A stretch of 64,000 nucleotides of DNA from Desulfobacteraceae bacterium (GTDB lineage Bacteria > Desulfobacterota > Desulfobacteria > Desulfobacterales > Desulfobacteraceae). Shown here piece by piece: positions 7,344 through 15,467 of the stretch. The stretch spans positions 62,001-126,000 of the forward strand of contig JADGEQ010000008.1 in assembly GCA_016744295.1 (NCBI GenBank). The letters run 5' to 3'. The translations under genes were made by a program, and so were the position numbers. The notes below the pieces were generated by a model, which made no database searches, was not told where the DNA came from, and was given only the letters and a program-made list of their open reading frames with translations. How positions within the stretch are numbered: the stretch's first letter is position 1; each line of letters opens with the position of its first letter.

Positions 7344-9194
7344 TTAAACCGGGAATCCCCGGCCTTGATTGTGAAAGGGTTCGGATAAAGGCGGGCTGAC
7401 CGCCCAGGTGCCCCGGATGATGGTCCCTTTTCCCGGGCTGCTTATGATATCAAGGTGTCCGTTGCACAACTCGGCCCGTTCGCGCATGGAATCCAGTCCA
7501 AGCCCCCGGCTCAGTTCCCTGGAGAAGAGCACCTCGTCCAGGTCAAAACCGATGCCGTTATCCTTGATTTCCAGGACCAGGCTTCCCTGATGTTCAATAA
7601 AAGACAGAAAAATACGGTCGCCTTCACAATATTTGGCGGCATTGTTAAACGCCTCCTGGATAATTCTGAATACAGCCGGTTTTAATTGGCCCTCCACCAT
7701 GTTTTCAACCACATCCACTTTTATTTCCAGGCAGATGTGGCTATAAATAGACCGAAATTCCCGGCAGAACCAGTGAATGGTGACAATGATGCCCAGTTCA
7801 TCCAGAATTCTGGGGCGCAGTTCCACCTGCATCCGCCTGACATCGGCAATGCTGTCCTTCATAATCTTACTGGCCGACCGGATGGCAGCGGGGATATCCA
7901 TCTGGGGATTGCCCAGGTTAATCAGAATATTGTCGATGCTGAATTTGACTGCGGTCAGGGACTGGCCGATGCCGTCGTGAAGTTCAATGGCCAGCTGTCT
8001 GCGCTCTTCTTCCTGGGTCAGAATCAATTTGGAGGACAGATGCCGCAGCCTGGATTCGGATGCCTGAAGTGCCCCGGATGTCTGTTCTTGAATTTTATGA
8101 ACCCGGACCAGGCGAAGGTTCTGGTAGGCCATGTCTGACATAAAATTGGCAAAAAGAAACAAGAAACGAGAAATACGTTTAAATTCAGAACTAGTCATCA
8201 CCGGTACCTCGTAATAAGCAGCAATAAATTCATCGGGGTCTGCCCCGATCTCCCCGGCGTACCTGCGCAGTTTTTCGTTATTGACATGCTTTGTGAGGCG
8301 CACCTGTCCGACCAGCCAGTTGGCCACATGTTTTTCATCGATAAGAATACTGGCACCACAGTCCCAGAGTCCGGCACTCAGGCAAGGTCTCAGGGTGGGA
8401 CCCTTGGTATTGGGTTTGCCGATATATGCATCCGAGTGGATACAATTGGCAAGCCCTTTAGGGGTTTGTCGGATGATCTTATCGCACAGGGTGCAAAAAT
8501 TGCTCGGCTGGGTAATGGGCCGGCCGTCGGGCATGGTAATGATGGAGGCCACATTGGTGGCACTGGTAAAGATGTCCTGGATCTTTTCAAGTTCCTCAAT
8601 GGTAAAAAGATCGGTGAACTTGATATCATCAACCTTGAGCCCTTCTTCTTTCCGATTCTGTAAAGCTGGCACCCGGGAAGAACTCAGCTTTTGGATGGAC
8701 GCAAGATTTATCTCCCCCGGCCCGGGATAGGGTGCAATGGGTTTGGGATAGGAAATGGTGGCGTTTTTGATGCTCATCTTTTTTTCATGAAAGATGATTT
8801 CAGTATCCTGGTTATTCTGGGGAACAGAAAAGGTTGCCATTCGGTCCGGGCCCAAGCGAAAAGCGCTCAAGTTAAACAGGCCGAGAAAATTACCATTGTC
8901 CTGGTAGAACACCCCGTGATAGCTCCAGGTTTCACCCGTACTCAAAACTTCCCGGTACCGCTGGGGCACAGGCGAATCCGAAAAATTGGGAAAGGCCTTT
9001 TCCAGGGTCTGTCCCTCCAGTGGGCCGTGGTGAATTTTAAACAACCGGTCTGCCGCCGGATTGGCTTTTACAAAGACCAGGCGGTCATCTGGCATCAGTT
9101 CAAAGACCCGACATGCCATGGGCAACTGCACTATCAGCCGGTTAAACTCTTCGGGATCGGTATGCATCAGGGTATTTTGCATGGGTAAGTTCAT
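7344..9194 (-). CDS. PocR-domain sensor histidine kinase (NarX-type), probable BMC locus sensor
   Basis: This 616-residue protein has no membrane segments. It begins with a PAS-like domain (about 20-120). It continues with a PocR ligand-binding domain (about 190-360) with conserved features such as FTIEELEKIQDIF, Cys-rich CTLCDKII and the LSAGLWDCGASI stretch. The kinase core is HisKA_3 type (LAIELHDGIGQSLTAVKFS) with a HATPase domain (NAAKYCEGD, DNGIGFD, GLGLDSMRERAEL). PocR domains are known from regulators of propanediol and glycerol use, so the ligand is likely the BMC substrate. It lies 26 bases downstream of the NarL-type regulator and divergent from the BMC genes, which supports a sensor role. 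No strong ribosome site was seen; Met5 is an alternative start. Confidence 0.88.
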   Translation of the reverse strand: MNLPMQNTLMHTDPEEFNRLIVQLPMACRVFELMPDDRLVFVKANPAADRLFKIHHGPLEGQTLEKAFPNFSDSPVPQRYREVLSTGETWSYHGVFYQDNGNFLGLFNLSAFRLGPDRMATFSVPQNNQDTEIIFHEKKMSIKNATISYPKPIAPYPGPGEINLASIQKLSSSRVPALQNRKEEGLKVDDIKFTDLFTIEELEKIQDIFTSATNVASIITMPDGRPITQPSNFCTLCDKIIRQTPKGLANCIHSDAYIGKPNTKGPTLRPCLSAGLWDCGASILIDEKHVANWLVGQVRLTKHVNNEKLRRYAGEIGADPDEFIAAYYEVPVMTSSEFKRISRFLFLFANFMSDMAYQNLRLVRVHKIQEQTSGALQASESRLRHLSSKLILTQEEERRQLAIELHDGIGQSLTAVKFSIDNILINLGNPQMDIPAAIRSASKIMKDSIADVRRMQVELRPRILDELGIIVTIHWFCREFRSIYSHICLEIKVDVVENMVEGQLKPAVFRIIQEAFNNAAKYCEGDRIFLSFIEHQGSLVLEIKDNGIGFDLDEVLFSRELSRGLGLDSMRERAELCNGHLDIISSPGKGTIIRGTWAVSPPLSEPFHNQGRGFPV

Positions 9195-9220
9195 CAGTCC
9201 ATTGAATTAAGGCGAAAGGC

Positions 9221-9880
9221 TCAGGCGTTGAGGATAATTCCATTTTTAAGGGCAAAATTGGTGATTTCTCTTGCACTGTGAAGGTCCAGTTTCTTCATCA
9301 GGTTGGTCCTGTGTTTGTCAACGGTTTTCGGCGAAATAAAGAGCAAATCAGCAATCTGCTGATTTGTTCCCCCTTCAGCCACCAGCTGAAACACCTCTTT
9401 TTCCCTCTGGGTCAGGCAGCTTAAGGGGTCGGTCATCCGGTTGTTATCCGGGTTGATCACGCTGTTGATCATCTGTCCGGAAAGCTCTGAGCTCAAGTAT
9501 GCCTTTCCGTTCATGATGGTCCGGATGGCCATGAAAAGCTCCTCGGGATCATCCCCTTTGAGCAGGTATCCGTCGGCCCCCTCTTTTAGGGTGGGGATCA
9601 GATAGTCCTGGGAGGCGTGCATGGTAATCACCAGAATCTTAATCCGGGTGTTCTCTTTTTTGAGCTGCCGCATGGTGGCCAGCCCGTTCATTTTGGGCAT
9701 GGACAAGTCCAGAAGGATCAGGTCCGGCAGGCTTTCCCTAACTTGGGAAATGGCTTCCAGTCCGTTTTCCGCCTCTGCCACCACCTTGAAATCTGACTGT
9801 GATGAAATCAGGGATTTCAACCCTTTACGGACCAGGGCGTGATCCTCTGCAATCAATATTTTTATAATTTCATTGGGCAT
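9221..9880 (-). CDS. NarL/FixJ-family response regulator, probable BMC locus activator
   Basis: The start ATG at 9880 is preceded by TTAGGAGA at a good distance. The roughly 219-residue protein has a receiver domain (phosphoacceptor Asp in LILLDLSMPKMNG, Lys in GYLLKGDDP) and a LuxR-type helix-turn-helix (LTQREKEVFQLVAEGGTNQQIADLLFISPKTVDKH across its last third). It is the natural partner of the HisKA_3 kinase downstream. It is divergent from the BMC operon, whose first gene begins 320 bases away, so control of that operon is a reasonable inference. Enteric pdu loci instead use a single AraC-type PocR, so this is a two-component version. Confidence 0.9.
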   Translation of the reverse strand: MPNEIIKILIAEDHALVRKGLKSLISSQSDFKVVAEAENGLEAISQVRESLPDLILLDLSMPKMNGLATMRQLKKENTRIKILVITMHASQDYLIPTLKEGADGYLLKGDDPEELFMAIRTIMNGKAYLSSELSGQMINSVINPDNNRMTDPLSCLTQREKEVFQLVAEGGTNQQIADLLFISPKTVDKHRTNLMKKLDLHSAREITNFALKNGIILNA

Positions 9881-9906
9881 GATCAATCTCCTAACCTCAT
9901 TTTAAC

Positions 9907-9932
9907 TTACGTCCAAGCGCTAAATAACGTAA
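9907..9932. promoter_or_regulatory. Inverted repeat TTACGT-N14-ACGTAA, candidate operator
   Basis: A perfect six-base inverted repeat with a 14-base spacer lies 27 bases upstream of the NarL-type regulator start, in the region shared with the BMC operon. LuxR-type dimers bind inverted repeats, so it could be a self-regulatory or BMC operator. The half-sites are short and could be chance. Confidence 0.3.
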
Positions 9933-10139
9933 TTTATTTTAAAAGTATAGATCAAAATTATGAAGACAAACTGCCTGTTTTCAAACCCACCCCATATTCG
10001 TCTGCCATCCACCCCATTGTTGTCTGCCCGTTCCTGGGGTGAACGGTAAAAAGATTAACGTCCTTTCCCCTGCCAATATGGAGGGGTCACCTGATTGTCA
10101 TCCCCACCGGTCCTGGGATATTTATCCATTGAGTTAACT

Positions 10140-10161
10140 GCCCCATGGCCGGGGCCTTTTT
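10140..10161 (+). terminator. Terminator-like hairpin in the BMC operon leader
   Basis: GCCCC-ATGGCC-GGGGC followed by CTTTTT forms a compact GC stem with a U-run on the plus strand. It ends about 40 bases before the first BMC gene, inside its presumed leader, so it may act as an attenuator. The stem is only five base pairs. Confidence 0.4.
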
Positions 10162-10202
10162 ATGGGTTTTCACTATTAATTGTATGAGGAGGATTAAGGG
10201 AT

Positions 10203-11084
10203 ATGGATATTGTAATTCTTTGTTTGGTGGGGTTTGGCGGTGGGGTTACCGGTGCCTGTTTGGGCGGGCTTCCCGCTTTTATATTGACCGGGATTTTTGC
10301 CGTGATCGGCGGTTTTTTTGCCCTGGCAGGCCAGCCCGTGGATCTGCTGGGCACCCTGGCCTTTGGCCAGGCTCTCGGTCCCCATGTCTTTTTCAGCGGG
10401 GCAGTTCTGGCCGCGGCCTATGCGGGTAAAAAAGGCTATATTAAGGAAGGGGGGAATATCCTTCTTTCCCTGAACGGAACCGGCGAGCCTTCGGTGATGC
10501 TCGTAGGCGGATTTTTTGGTATTCTCGGTCTGCTGATCACCATGGGGCTGTCTAAACTAGGTGTCCCCACGGATAATATTGCCTTGTCCGTATTCATATG
10601 CGGGGTTATCGGTCGTCTTCTTTTCGGTACCAAAGGGGTGTGCGGCATGTACAGTGACGAAGAAAAAAGGGCCTATATGTCTAGTGGCAAACCGTTCTGG
10701 TACAACATCATTCTCGGATTCTGCATCGGCCTGATGTGGGGCGGTGTGGTGGCCTTGTTCAAGACACAGACCACCGCAGATATCACCCCGGTATTTGCCC
10801 TGGCCTTTGGTTTTTCTGCCATCTCTCTTATTTTTACCCAGACCGGATTTGATACCCCGGCCACCCATCACATCTCATATCCCGGTGCCCTTGCGGCAGC
10901 CATGGCCATATCCGCAGGCGCCTCCCCGGTTGCCGGCGTCCTCATTGGCGGGGTCTTTGCCGGCATCGGTGCCTTTTTCGGTGATGTGGCCGTCAAGGTA
11001 TTCAACAGCAACTGCGATACCCACATTGATCCGCCGGCAACGGCCATTGCCGTGACTGTGCTGGCCATCAATCTAATTTTTTAG
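10203..11084 (+). CDS. Polytopic membrane protein, possible substrate permease of the BMC locus
   Basis: This 293-residue protein is almost entirely hydrophobic, with about eight to ten likely membrane spans rich in Gly and Ala (for example GFGGGVTGACLGGLPAF and VAGVLIGGVFAGIGAFFG). A polar loop near residues 145-165 carries GTKGVCGMYSDEEKRA. AGGAGG lies upstream. I do not recognise a characterised family; it is not a MIP channel like PduF, nor EutH-like by obvious motifs. As the first gene of the plus-strand BMC run it may import the diol or export products, but this rests on position only. A 267-base structured spacer separates it from pduA. Confidence 0.7.
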   Translation: MDIVILCLVGFGGGVTGACLGGLPAFILTGIFAVIGGFFALAGQPVDLLGTLAFGQALGPHVFFSGAVLAAAYAGKKGYIKEGGNILLSLNGTGEPSVMLVGGFFGILGLLITMGLSKLGVPTDNIALSVFICGVIGRLLFGTKGVCGMYSDEEKRAYMSSGKPFWYNIILGFCIGLMWGGVVALFKTQTTADITPVFALAFGFSAISLIFTQTGFDTPATHHISYPGALAAAMAISAGASPVAGVLIGGVFAGIGAFFGDVAVKVFNSNCDTHIDPPATAIAVTVLAINLIF

Positions 11085-11351
11085 AACCTGATTGCAGACC
11101 CCATGGCATCGATTTTGTACACCCCGGATGCCATGGGGTGCACCCTAGGATAAATACGGTTTACCGAAGAACATCTTAACGCTGGCCCGTAACTGCAAAC
11201 AGGGGGCGGGCCTTATTTACGAATACCCCGGTAGGAAGCTAACATGAACATGACCTTAAACTCCAAAATCTGCAGTGTGCAGACTCGGGCAAAGGGCAAT
11301 TGACACCCAGGGATTTTAAACATCCCGGATAAGATGAAGGAGAAAATTAAA
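11085..11351 (+). promoter_or_regulatory. Structured leader upstream of pduA
   Basis: Two strong inverted repeats lie here: CCCCATGGCATC at 11099-11110 pairs perfectly with GATGCCATGGGG at 11127-11138, and GGCCCG at 11184-11189 pairs with CGGGCC at 11207-11212. CCCGTAACTG at 11186-11195 recalls the CCCGC-ACTG block of cobalamin riboswitches, but the hallmark B12 box (GCCACTG) is not visible. The first hairpin lacks a U-run. It could be an mRNA-processing or stabilising element separating the permease from the shell operon, or an internal promoter region. Confidence 0.35.
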
Positions 11352-11654
11352 ATGGTTGGAAAAGAAGCACTGGGAATGATCGAGACCAAGGGGCTTGTCG
11401 CCAATATCGAGGCAGCCGATGCCATGGTAAAGGCAGCCAATGTCACCCTGGTGGGTAACATGAAAATAGGTTCCGGGCTGGTCACCACAATGGTCCGTGG
11501 AGATGTGGGCGCGGTTAAGGCCGCCACGGACGCAGGCGCTGCAGCTGCCGCCAAGATCGGTGAGGTGGTGTCCGTCCATGTGATCCCCAGACCCCATACT
11601 GAAGTGGAAATTATTCTGCCCCAGGGCATTGAGCCCGCAACTACCTTGGATTAA
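11352..11654 (+). CDS. pduA: BMC-H hexameric shell protein, PduA/PduJ type
   Basis: The start at 11352 follows GAAGGAG; an in-frame ATG 18 bases earlier overlaps that ribosome site and is unlikely. The 100-residue protein is one BMC domain with near-canonical PduA/J text: [19 protein letters not shown] and the pore-loop stretch [18 protein letters not shown], ending [12 protein letters not shown]. Such hexamers tile the microcompartment facets and their central pore passes the diol. The sequence does not let me separate PduA from PduJ. It begins the shell/enzyme operon, with pduB 38 bases downstream. Confidence 0.95.
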   Translation: MVGKEALGMIETKGLVANIEAADAMVKAANVTLVGNMKIGSGLVTTMVRGDVGAVKAATDAGAAAAAKIGEVVSVHVIPRPHTEVEIILPQGIEPATTLD

Positions 11655-11692
11655 CCCCGGTATTTTATTTTTTTTGAACAAAGGAGACACGT

Positions 11693-12502
11693 ATGCAGGA
11701 AGATATTATCAACGCCGTTATGAAAGAGGTTATGAAACGGGTGGAAACCCCGGAACAGCCCCCTGCCAACCGCCCCAACCCGGCAGAGGCCCTTGCAGCC
11801 ACATGCAGTGCAGACAGCCTCACCGAATTTGTAGGGGTGTGTGAGCACGGAGAAACCCAGGGGCTGGTCATTGCCAACCTGGATCAGTCCATTCACGAAA
11901 TCATGGGGTTTGACAAAAAATACCGCTCCATAGGCATCGTGGGTGCCAGAACCGGAGCAGGCCCCCAGCTCATGGCCGCTGACGAGGCCATCAAGGCCAC
12001 CAACACAGAAATTTTAAAGGTAGAACTGCCAAGGGATACCAAGGGCGGTGCCGGTCATGGCTGCCTGATCATCTTCGGTGCCGAGGATGTATCCGATGCC
12101 AGACGGGCTGTGGAAGTTACCCTGGACAACGTGCCCAAGTTCTTCGGTGATGTATATGCAAACGATACCGGGTATCTGGAACTCCAGTACACTGCCAGGG
12201 CATCCAAATGTCTGACCACGGTATTTGGGGCACCCGAAGGCAAGGCATTCGGACTGATCCTGGGGGCCCCCGGCGTCATCGGCATGCTCATGATTGATGC
12301 TGCCGTCAAATCCGCGGATGTGGATGTGCTGGACTACGGATCTCCTGCCCACGGCACAAGCTTTACCAATGAGGTTTTTATCACCGTATCCGGAGATTCG
12401 GGAGCGGTCCGTCAGGCCATCATCGCCGGCCGTGAAATTGGTAAACCCCTGCTCGCAGCCTGGGGCCAGCCCTGTGCCTCCGCCCACGTACCCTATATTT
12501 AA
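11693..12502 (+). CDS. pduB: PduB-type trimeric shell protein
   Basis: This 269-residue protein matches PduB: a tandem BMC-domain trimer with YRSIGIVGARTGAGPQLMAA, LPRDTKGGAGHG and SPAHGTSFTNEVF. The first 45 residues are an N-terminal extension (QEDIINAVMKEVMKRVETPE), an amphipathic helix like that of full-length PduB, which in Salmonella links the shell to the enzymatic core. No internal PduB' start was confirmed. A strong ribosome site (AAAGGAG) precedes it and pduC follows after 19 bases. Confidence 0.96.
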   Translation: MQEDIINAVMKEVMKRVETPEQPPANRPNPAEALAATCSADSLTEFVGVCEHGETQGLVIANLDQSIHEIMGFDKKYRSIGIVGARTGAGPQLMAADEAIKATNTEILKVELPRDTKGGAGHGCLIIFGAEDVSDARRAVEVTLDNVPKFFGDVYANDTGYLELQYTARASKCLTTVFGAPEGKAFGLILGAPGVIGMLMIDAAVKSADVDVLDYGSPAHGTSFTNEVFITVSGDSGAVRQAIIAGREIGKPLLAAWGQPCASAHVPYI

Positions 12503-12521
12503 CACAAAGGAGTATGCCAAA

Positions 12522-14189
12522 TTGCAGAAAAGACAAAAGCGATTCCAGATTCTGGAACAGCGGGCCGTCAGTAAAGACGGATTTATAAAGGAATGGGAAG
12601 AGGTCGGCCTGGTGGCCATGGACAGTCCCTATGACCCGGCCCCGGGCATAAAAATAGAAAACGGGCAGGTGGTTGAAATGGACGGGATCCCCTGTGGGGA
12701 TTTTGACATGATCGATACTTTTATTGCCCAGCACTGCATTGATCCGGAAGTGGCGCCTGAAGCCATGGCCATTGATTCTCTGGAATTTGCCAGAAAATTG
12801 GTGGACATCAATGTGACGGGTGCAGAAGTCAAGCGCCTGGTGCCGGGGCTGACCCCGGCCAAAATTCTGGACATTCTCAAAAAAATGAACGTGGTTGAAC
12901 TGATGATGACCATGCAGAAACTGCGGTGCCGCCGCACCCCTGCCAACCAGGCCCATATCACCAATCTTAAGGATACCCCGGCCCTGATGGCCGCCGATGC
13001 CGCCGAAGGATCCTTCAGGGGATTCCAGGAGCTGGAAACCACGGTGGGTGTGGCCCGGTATGCGCCCATGAACGCCATTGCCCTTCTCGTCGGCGGCCAG
13101 GTCGGCTGCAGAGGTACTTTGACCCAGTGCGCTGTGGAAGAGGCCATGGAGCTTGAAATGGGGATGAAGGGGTTGACCGCCTATGCTGAAACCGTTTCCG
13201 TCTATGGTACGGATCAGGTTTTTGTGGACGGAGACGATACGCCCTGGTCCAAGGCATTTCTGGCCTCCGCCTACGCCTCACGGGGCATCAAGATGCGGTT
13301 TACCTCGGGCACAGGCTCAGAGGTTCAGATGGGCTATGCCAATAAAAAGTCCATGCTCTACCTTGAGATCAAATGTATCATGATCACCAAGGGTGCCGGT
13401 GTTCAGGGGTTGCAGAACGGCTCCATCTCCTGCATCGGGGTTCCGGGAGCTGTCCCCGGCGGTATTCGGGCGGTTCTGGCGGAAAATGTGGCCACCGTGC
13501 TCCTGGACCTTGAATGCGCCTCGGGCAACGACCAGACATTCACCCACTCGCCCATCCGGAATACAGCCCGGATGCTCATGCAGTTTCTGCCCGGCACTGA
13601 CTATGTCTTTTCCGGATACTCGGGCGTGCCCAACTACGACAATATGTTTGCAGGCTCTACCCATGACTGTGACGACTTTGACGACATGCTGGTGCTTCAG
13701 CGTGACCTTCAGTGCGACATGGCCCTGAGGCCTGTCACCGAAGAAGAGATCATTGCCGTTAGGAACAAGGCGGCAAGGGCCATGCAGGCCGTATTCCAGG
13801 AAGTGGGATTTCCCGCCATCACCGATGAAGAGGTGGAAGCAGCCACATATGCCCACGGCTCCAAGGATGTTCCCGATCGGAATCAGCCCGAGGACCTGCG
13901 CGCCATAGAAGCCTTTATCAACTCCGGCAAGACCGGCCTGGACATTGTCAGGGCCCTTCACAAACACGGATTCACCGATATTGCCGAATCCGTCCTTGGC
14001 ATGCTCAAACAAAAAGTTTCAGGCGATTACCTGCATACCTCCGCCATCGTTGACGAAAATTTTAATGTCAAGAGTGCCATTAACGACCGCAACGATTACC
14101 AGGGACCGGGCACGGGATACCGTCTTGACGGCGAACGGTGGGAGATGCTTAAAAATATTCCCCAGGCCATCAGCCCGGAAGATCTATAG
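12522..14189 (+). CDS. pduC: B12-dependent diol dehydratase large subunit
   Basis: I place the start at a TTG (12522), ten bases after AAAGGAG; no in-frame ATG lies near, and the resulting 555 residues (KRFQILEQRAVSKDGF...) match the usual PduC length. Conserved blocks include ETTVGVARYAPMNAIALLVG, YGTDQVFVDGDDTPWSKAFL, FTSGTGSEVQMGY, QNGSISCIGVPGAVPGGIRA and CASGNDQTFTHSPIRNTARM, which carry the substrate and potassium/calcium ligands of the TIM barrel. With PduD and PduE it converts 1,2-propanediol (or glycerol/ethanediol) to an aldehyde using adenosylcobalamin. Diol and glycerol dehydratases cannot be separated by eye. An out-of-frame ATG at 12514 is ignored. Confidence 0.96.
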   Translation: MQKRQKRFQILEQRAVSKDGFIKEWEEVGLVAMDSPYDPAPGIKIENGQVVEMDGIPCGDFDMIDTFIAQHCIDPEVAPEAMAIDSLEFARKLVDINVTGAEVKRLVPGLTPAKILDILKKMNVVELMMTMQKLRCRRTPANQAHITNLKDTPALMAADAAEGSFRGFQELETTVGVARYAPMNAIALLVGGQVGCRGTLTQCAVEEAMELEMGMKGLTAYAETVSVYGTDQVFVDGDDTPWSKAFLASAYASRGIKMRFTSGTGSEVQMGYANKKSMLYLEIKCIMITKGAGVQGLQNGSISCIGVPGAVPGGIRAVLAENVATVLLDLECASGNDQTFTHSPIRNTARMLMQFLPGTDYVFSGYSGVPNYDNMFAGSTHDCDDFDDMLVLQRDLQCDMALRPVTEEEIIAVRNKAARAMQAVFQEVGFPAITDEEVEAATYAHGSKDVPDRNQPEDLRAIEAFINSGKTGLDIVRALHKHGFTDIAESVLGMLKQKVSGDYLHTSAIVDENFNVKSAINDRNDYQGPGTGYRLDGERWEMLKNIPQAISPEDL

Positions 14190-14197
14190 GGAGACCC

Positions 14198-14848
14198 ATG
14201 ATGAAACTCACAGAAGAGATGCTCAAACAGATCATTACAGAAGTGGTGGGAAAGATGTCCGGGGATACAAAGGTATCCGCACCAACACCTGGCATGGACG
14301 GTGACAAGCCGTTGAACCTCATCGAAAAGGGAAATTCTCCCGCCGGCACCAACCCCAAAGAGGTGGTGGTGGCACTGCCCCCGGGATTCGGGATTACCCC
14401 CACCAAAACCATTATCGATATTCCCCATTCACGGGTGCTGGCCGAAGTGGCCGCCGGTATTGAAGAAGAGGGGCTGACGGCCCGGTTTGTCAAAAACTAC
14501 CAGACGGCAGATGTGGCATTTCTAGCCCATTCGGCCGCCCAGTTGAGTGGTTCAGGCATCGGCATCGGCATCCTGTCCAGGGGAACCTCGGTGATCCACC
14601 AGAAGGATCTGGCCCCCCTGCAGAACCTGGAACTTTTCCCCCAGGCCCCCCTCATTGAGGCGCAAACCTTCAGGGCCATGGGCAAGAATGCGGCTAAATA
14701 TGCCAAGGGAGAAAACCCCTCACCGGTTCCGGTGAAAAATGATCCCATGGCACGTCCCAGGTACCAAGGGCTTGCCGCCCTGCTCCATAACAAAGAGGTG
14801 GAGTTTCTAAACCCTGAAAAAAAGGTGGTTGAAGTAGTTCAGGGCTGA
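14198..14848 (+). CDS. pduD: Diol dehydratase medium subunit
   Basis: This 216-residue protein shows PduD features: VVVALPPGFGITPTKTIID, FLAHSAAQLSGSGIGIGILSRGT, VIHQKDLAPLQNLELFPQAP and MARPRYQGLAALLHNKE. These form part of the B12-binding cleft. The first 18 or so residues (MKLTEEMLKQIITEVVGK) are a predicted amphipathic helix, separated by a Pro/Gly-rich linker, as in the encapsulation peptide that directs the enzyme into the Pdu microcompartment. Two adjacent ATGs follow GGGAG; the second has the better spacing. The gene follows pduC by eight bases. Confidence 0.95.
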   Translation: MMKLTEEMLKQIITEVVGKMSGDTKVSAPTPGMDGDKPLNLIEKGNSPAGTNPKEVVVALPPGFGITPTKTIIDIPHSRVLAEVAAGIEEEGLTARFVKNYQTADVAFLAHSAAQLSGSGIGIGILSRGTSVIHQKDLAPLQNLELFPQAPLIEAQTFRAMGKNAAKYAKGENPSPVPVKNDPMARPRYQGLAALLHNKEVEFLNPEKKVVEVVQG

Positions 14849-14878
14849 TCCCGGCTGCCACATACCAAGGAGAAAAAA

Positions 14879-15442
14879 ATGGTTAGTTTTACAAAAGATC
14901 AGATTGCAGACATCGTAAAAAAAGTCGGGGACGGCACCTCTCCCGAAGCCCTGGAGAACGCTGTAAAAAATGTTCTGACACGGCTTCAGTCCGAAGGGCT
15001 TACCCCGTCGTCCACATCTTCGGACACCCCCCTGGATGCCGGTGCGTATCCTTTGGGCATCAAGCGAAAGGACCTGGTCAAATCGGCCACGGGTCGGGGC
15101 CTGGATGATATCACCCTGGAGAAGGTTGTTTCAGGGGAAATTCAGTTTGAGGATATCAAGACACGGCCTGAAACCCTGATGCTTCAGGCCCAGATCGCCG
15201 AAAGCGTCAACCGCCCCAACCTGGCGACCAACCTGAAACGGGCCGGTGAAATGACCCGGATCCCCGATGCCAGACTGCTGGAAATGTACAATTTTCTACG
15301 GCCTTACCGGGCCACAAAACAGGAGATGCTTTCCATGGCCGACGAGCTTGGGCAGCAGTATCAGGCACCGGCCTGTGCCGCGTTGGTTCGTGAGGCTGCA
15401 GGGGTGTATGAAAAGAATAATCGGCTCAAAGGGGATCGTTGA
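14879..15442 (+). CDS. pduE: Diol dehydratase small subunit
   Basis: This 187-residue protein matches PduE, with YPLGIKRKDLVKSATGRGLDDITLEKV, RPETLMLQAQIAE and LLEMYNFLRPYRATKQEM blocks. An N-terminal helix (FTKDQIADIVKKVGDG) and a second helix (LENAVKNVLTRLQSEG) precede the core and could add to compartment targeting. AAGGAG precedes the ATG. It completes the PduCDE heterohexamer; the reactivase genes follow directly. Confidence 0.95.
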   Translation: MVSFTKDQIADIVKKVGDGTSPEALENAVKNVLTRLQSEGLTPSSTSSDTPLDAGAYPLGIKRKDLVKSATGRGLDDITLEKVVSGEIQFEDIKTRPETLMLQAQIAESVNRPNLATNLKRAGEMTRIPDARLLEMYNFLRPYRATKQEMLSMADELGQQYQAPACAALVREAAGVYEKNNRLKGDR

Positions 15443-15467
15443 TCCAGACCCTAAACAGGAGGGGTGA

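Larger units (their letters stand above)
9881..10202. other. Divergent control region of the BMC locus
   Basis: This 322-base gap separates the two-component genes (minus) from the BMC operon (plus). It contains the inverted repeat at 9907-9932, a terminator-like hairpin at 10140-10161 and AGGAGG about ten bases before the first BMC gene. I found no sigma-54 motif (GG-N10-GC) and could not fix a sigma-70 promoter. Confidence 0.5.

Noticed and set aside
11183-11197. Sigma-54-like TGGCCCGTAACTGCA before pduA
   Set aside because: Spacing between GG and GC is nine bases, one too short; the same bases also form a hairpin arm.
11085-11351. Definite cobalamin riboswitch
   Set aside because: Only a CCCGTAACTG block resembles it; the B12 box and other conserved blocks are not visible. 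Kept only as a possible structured leader.
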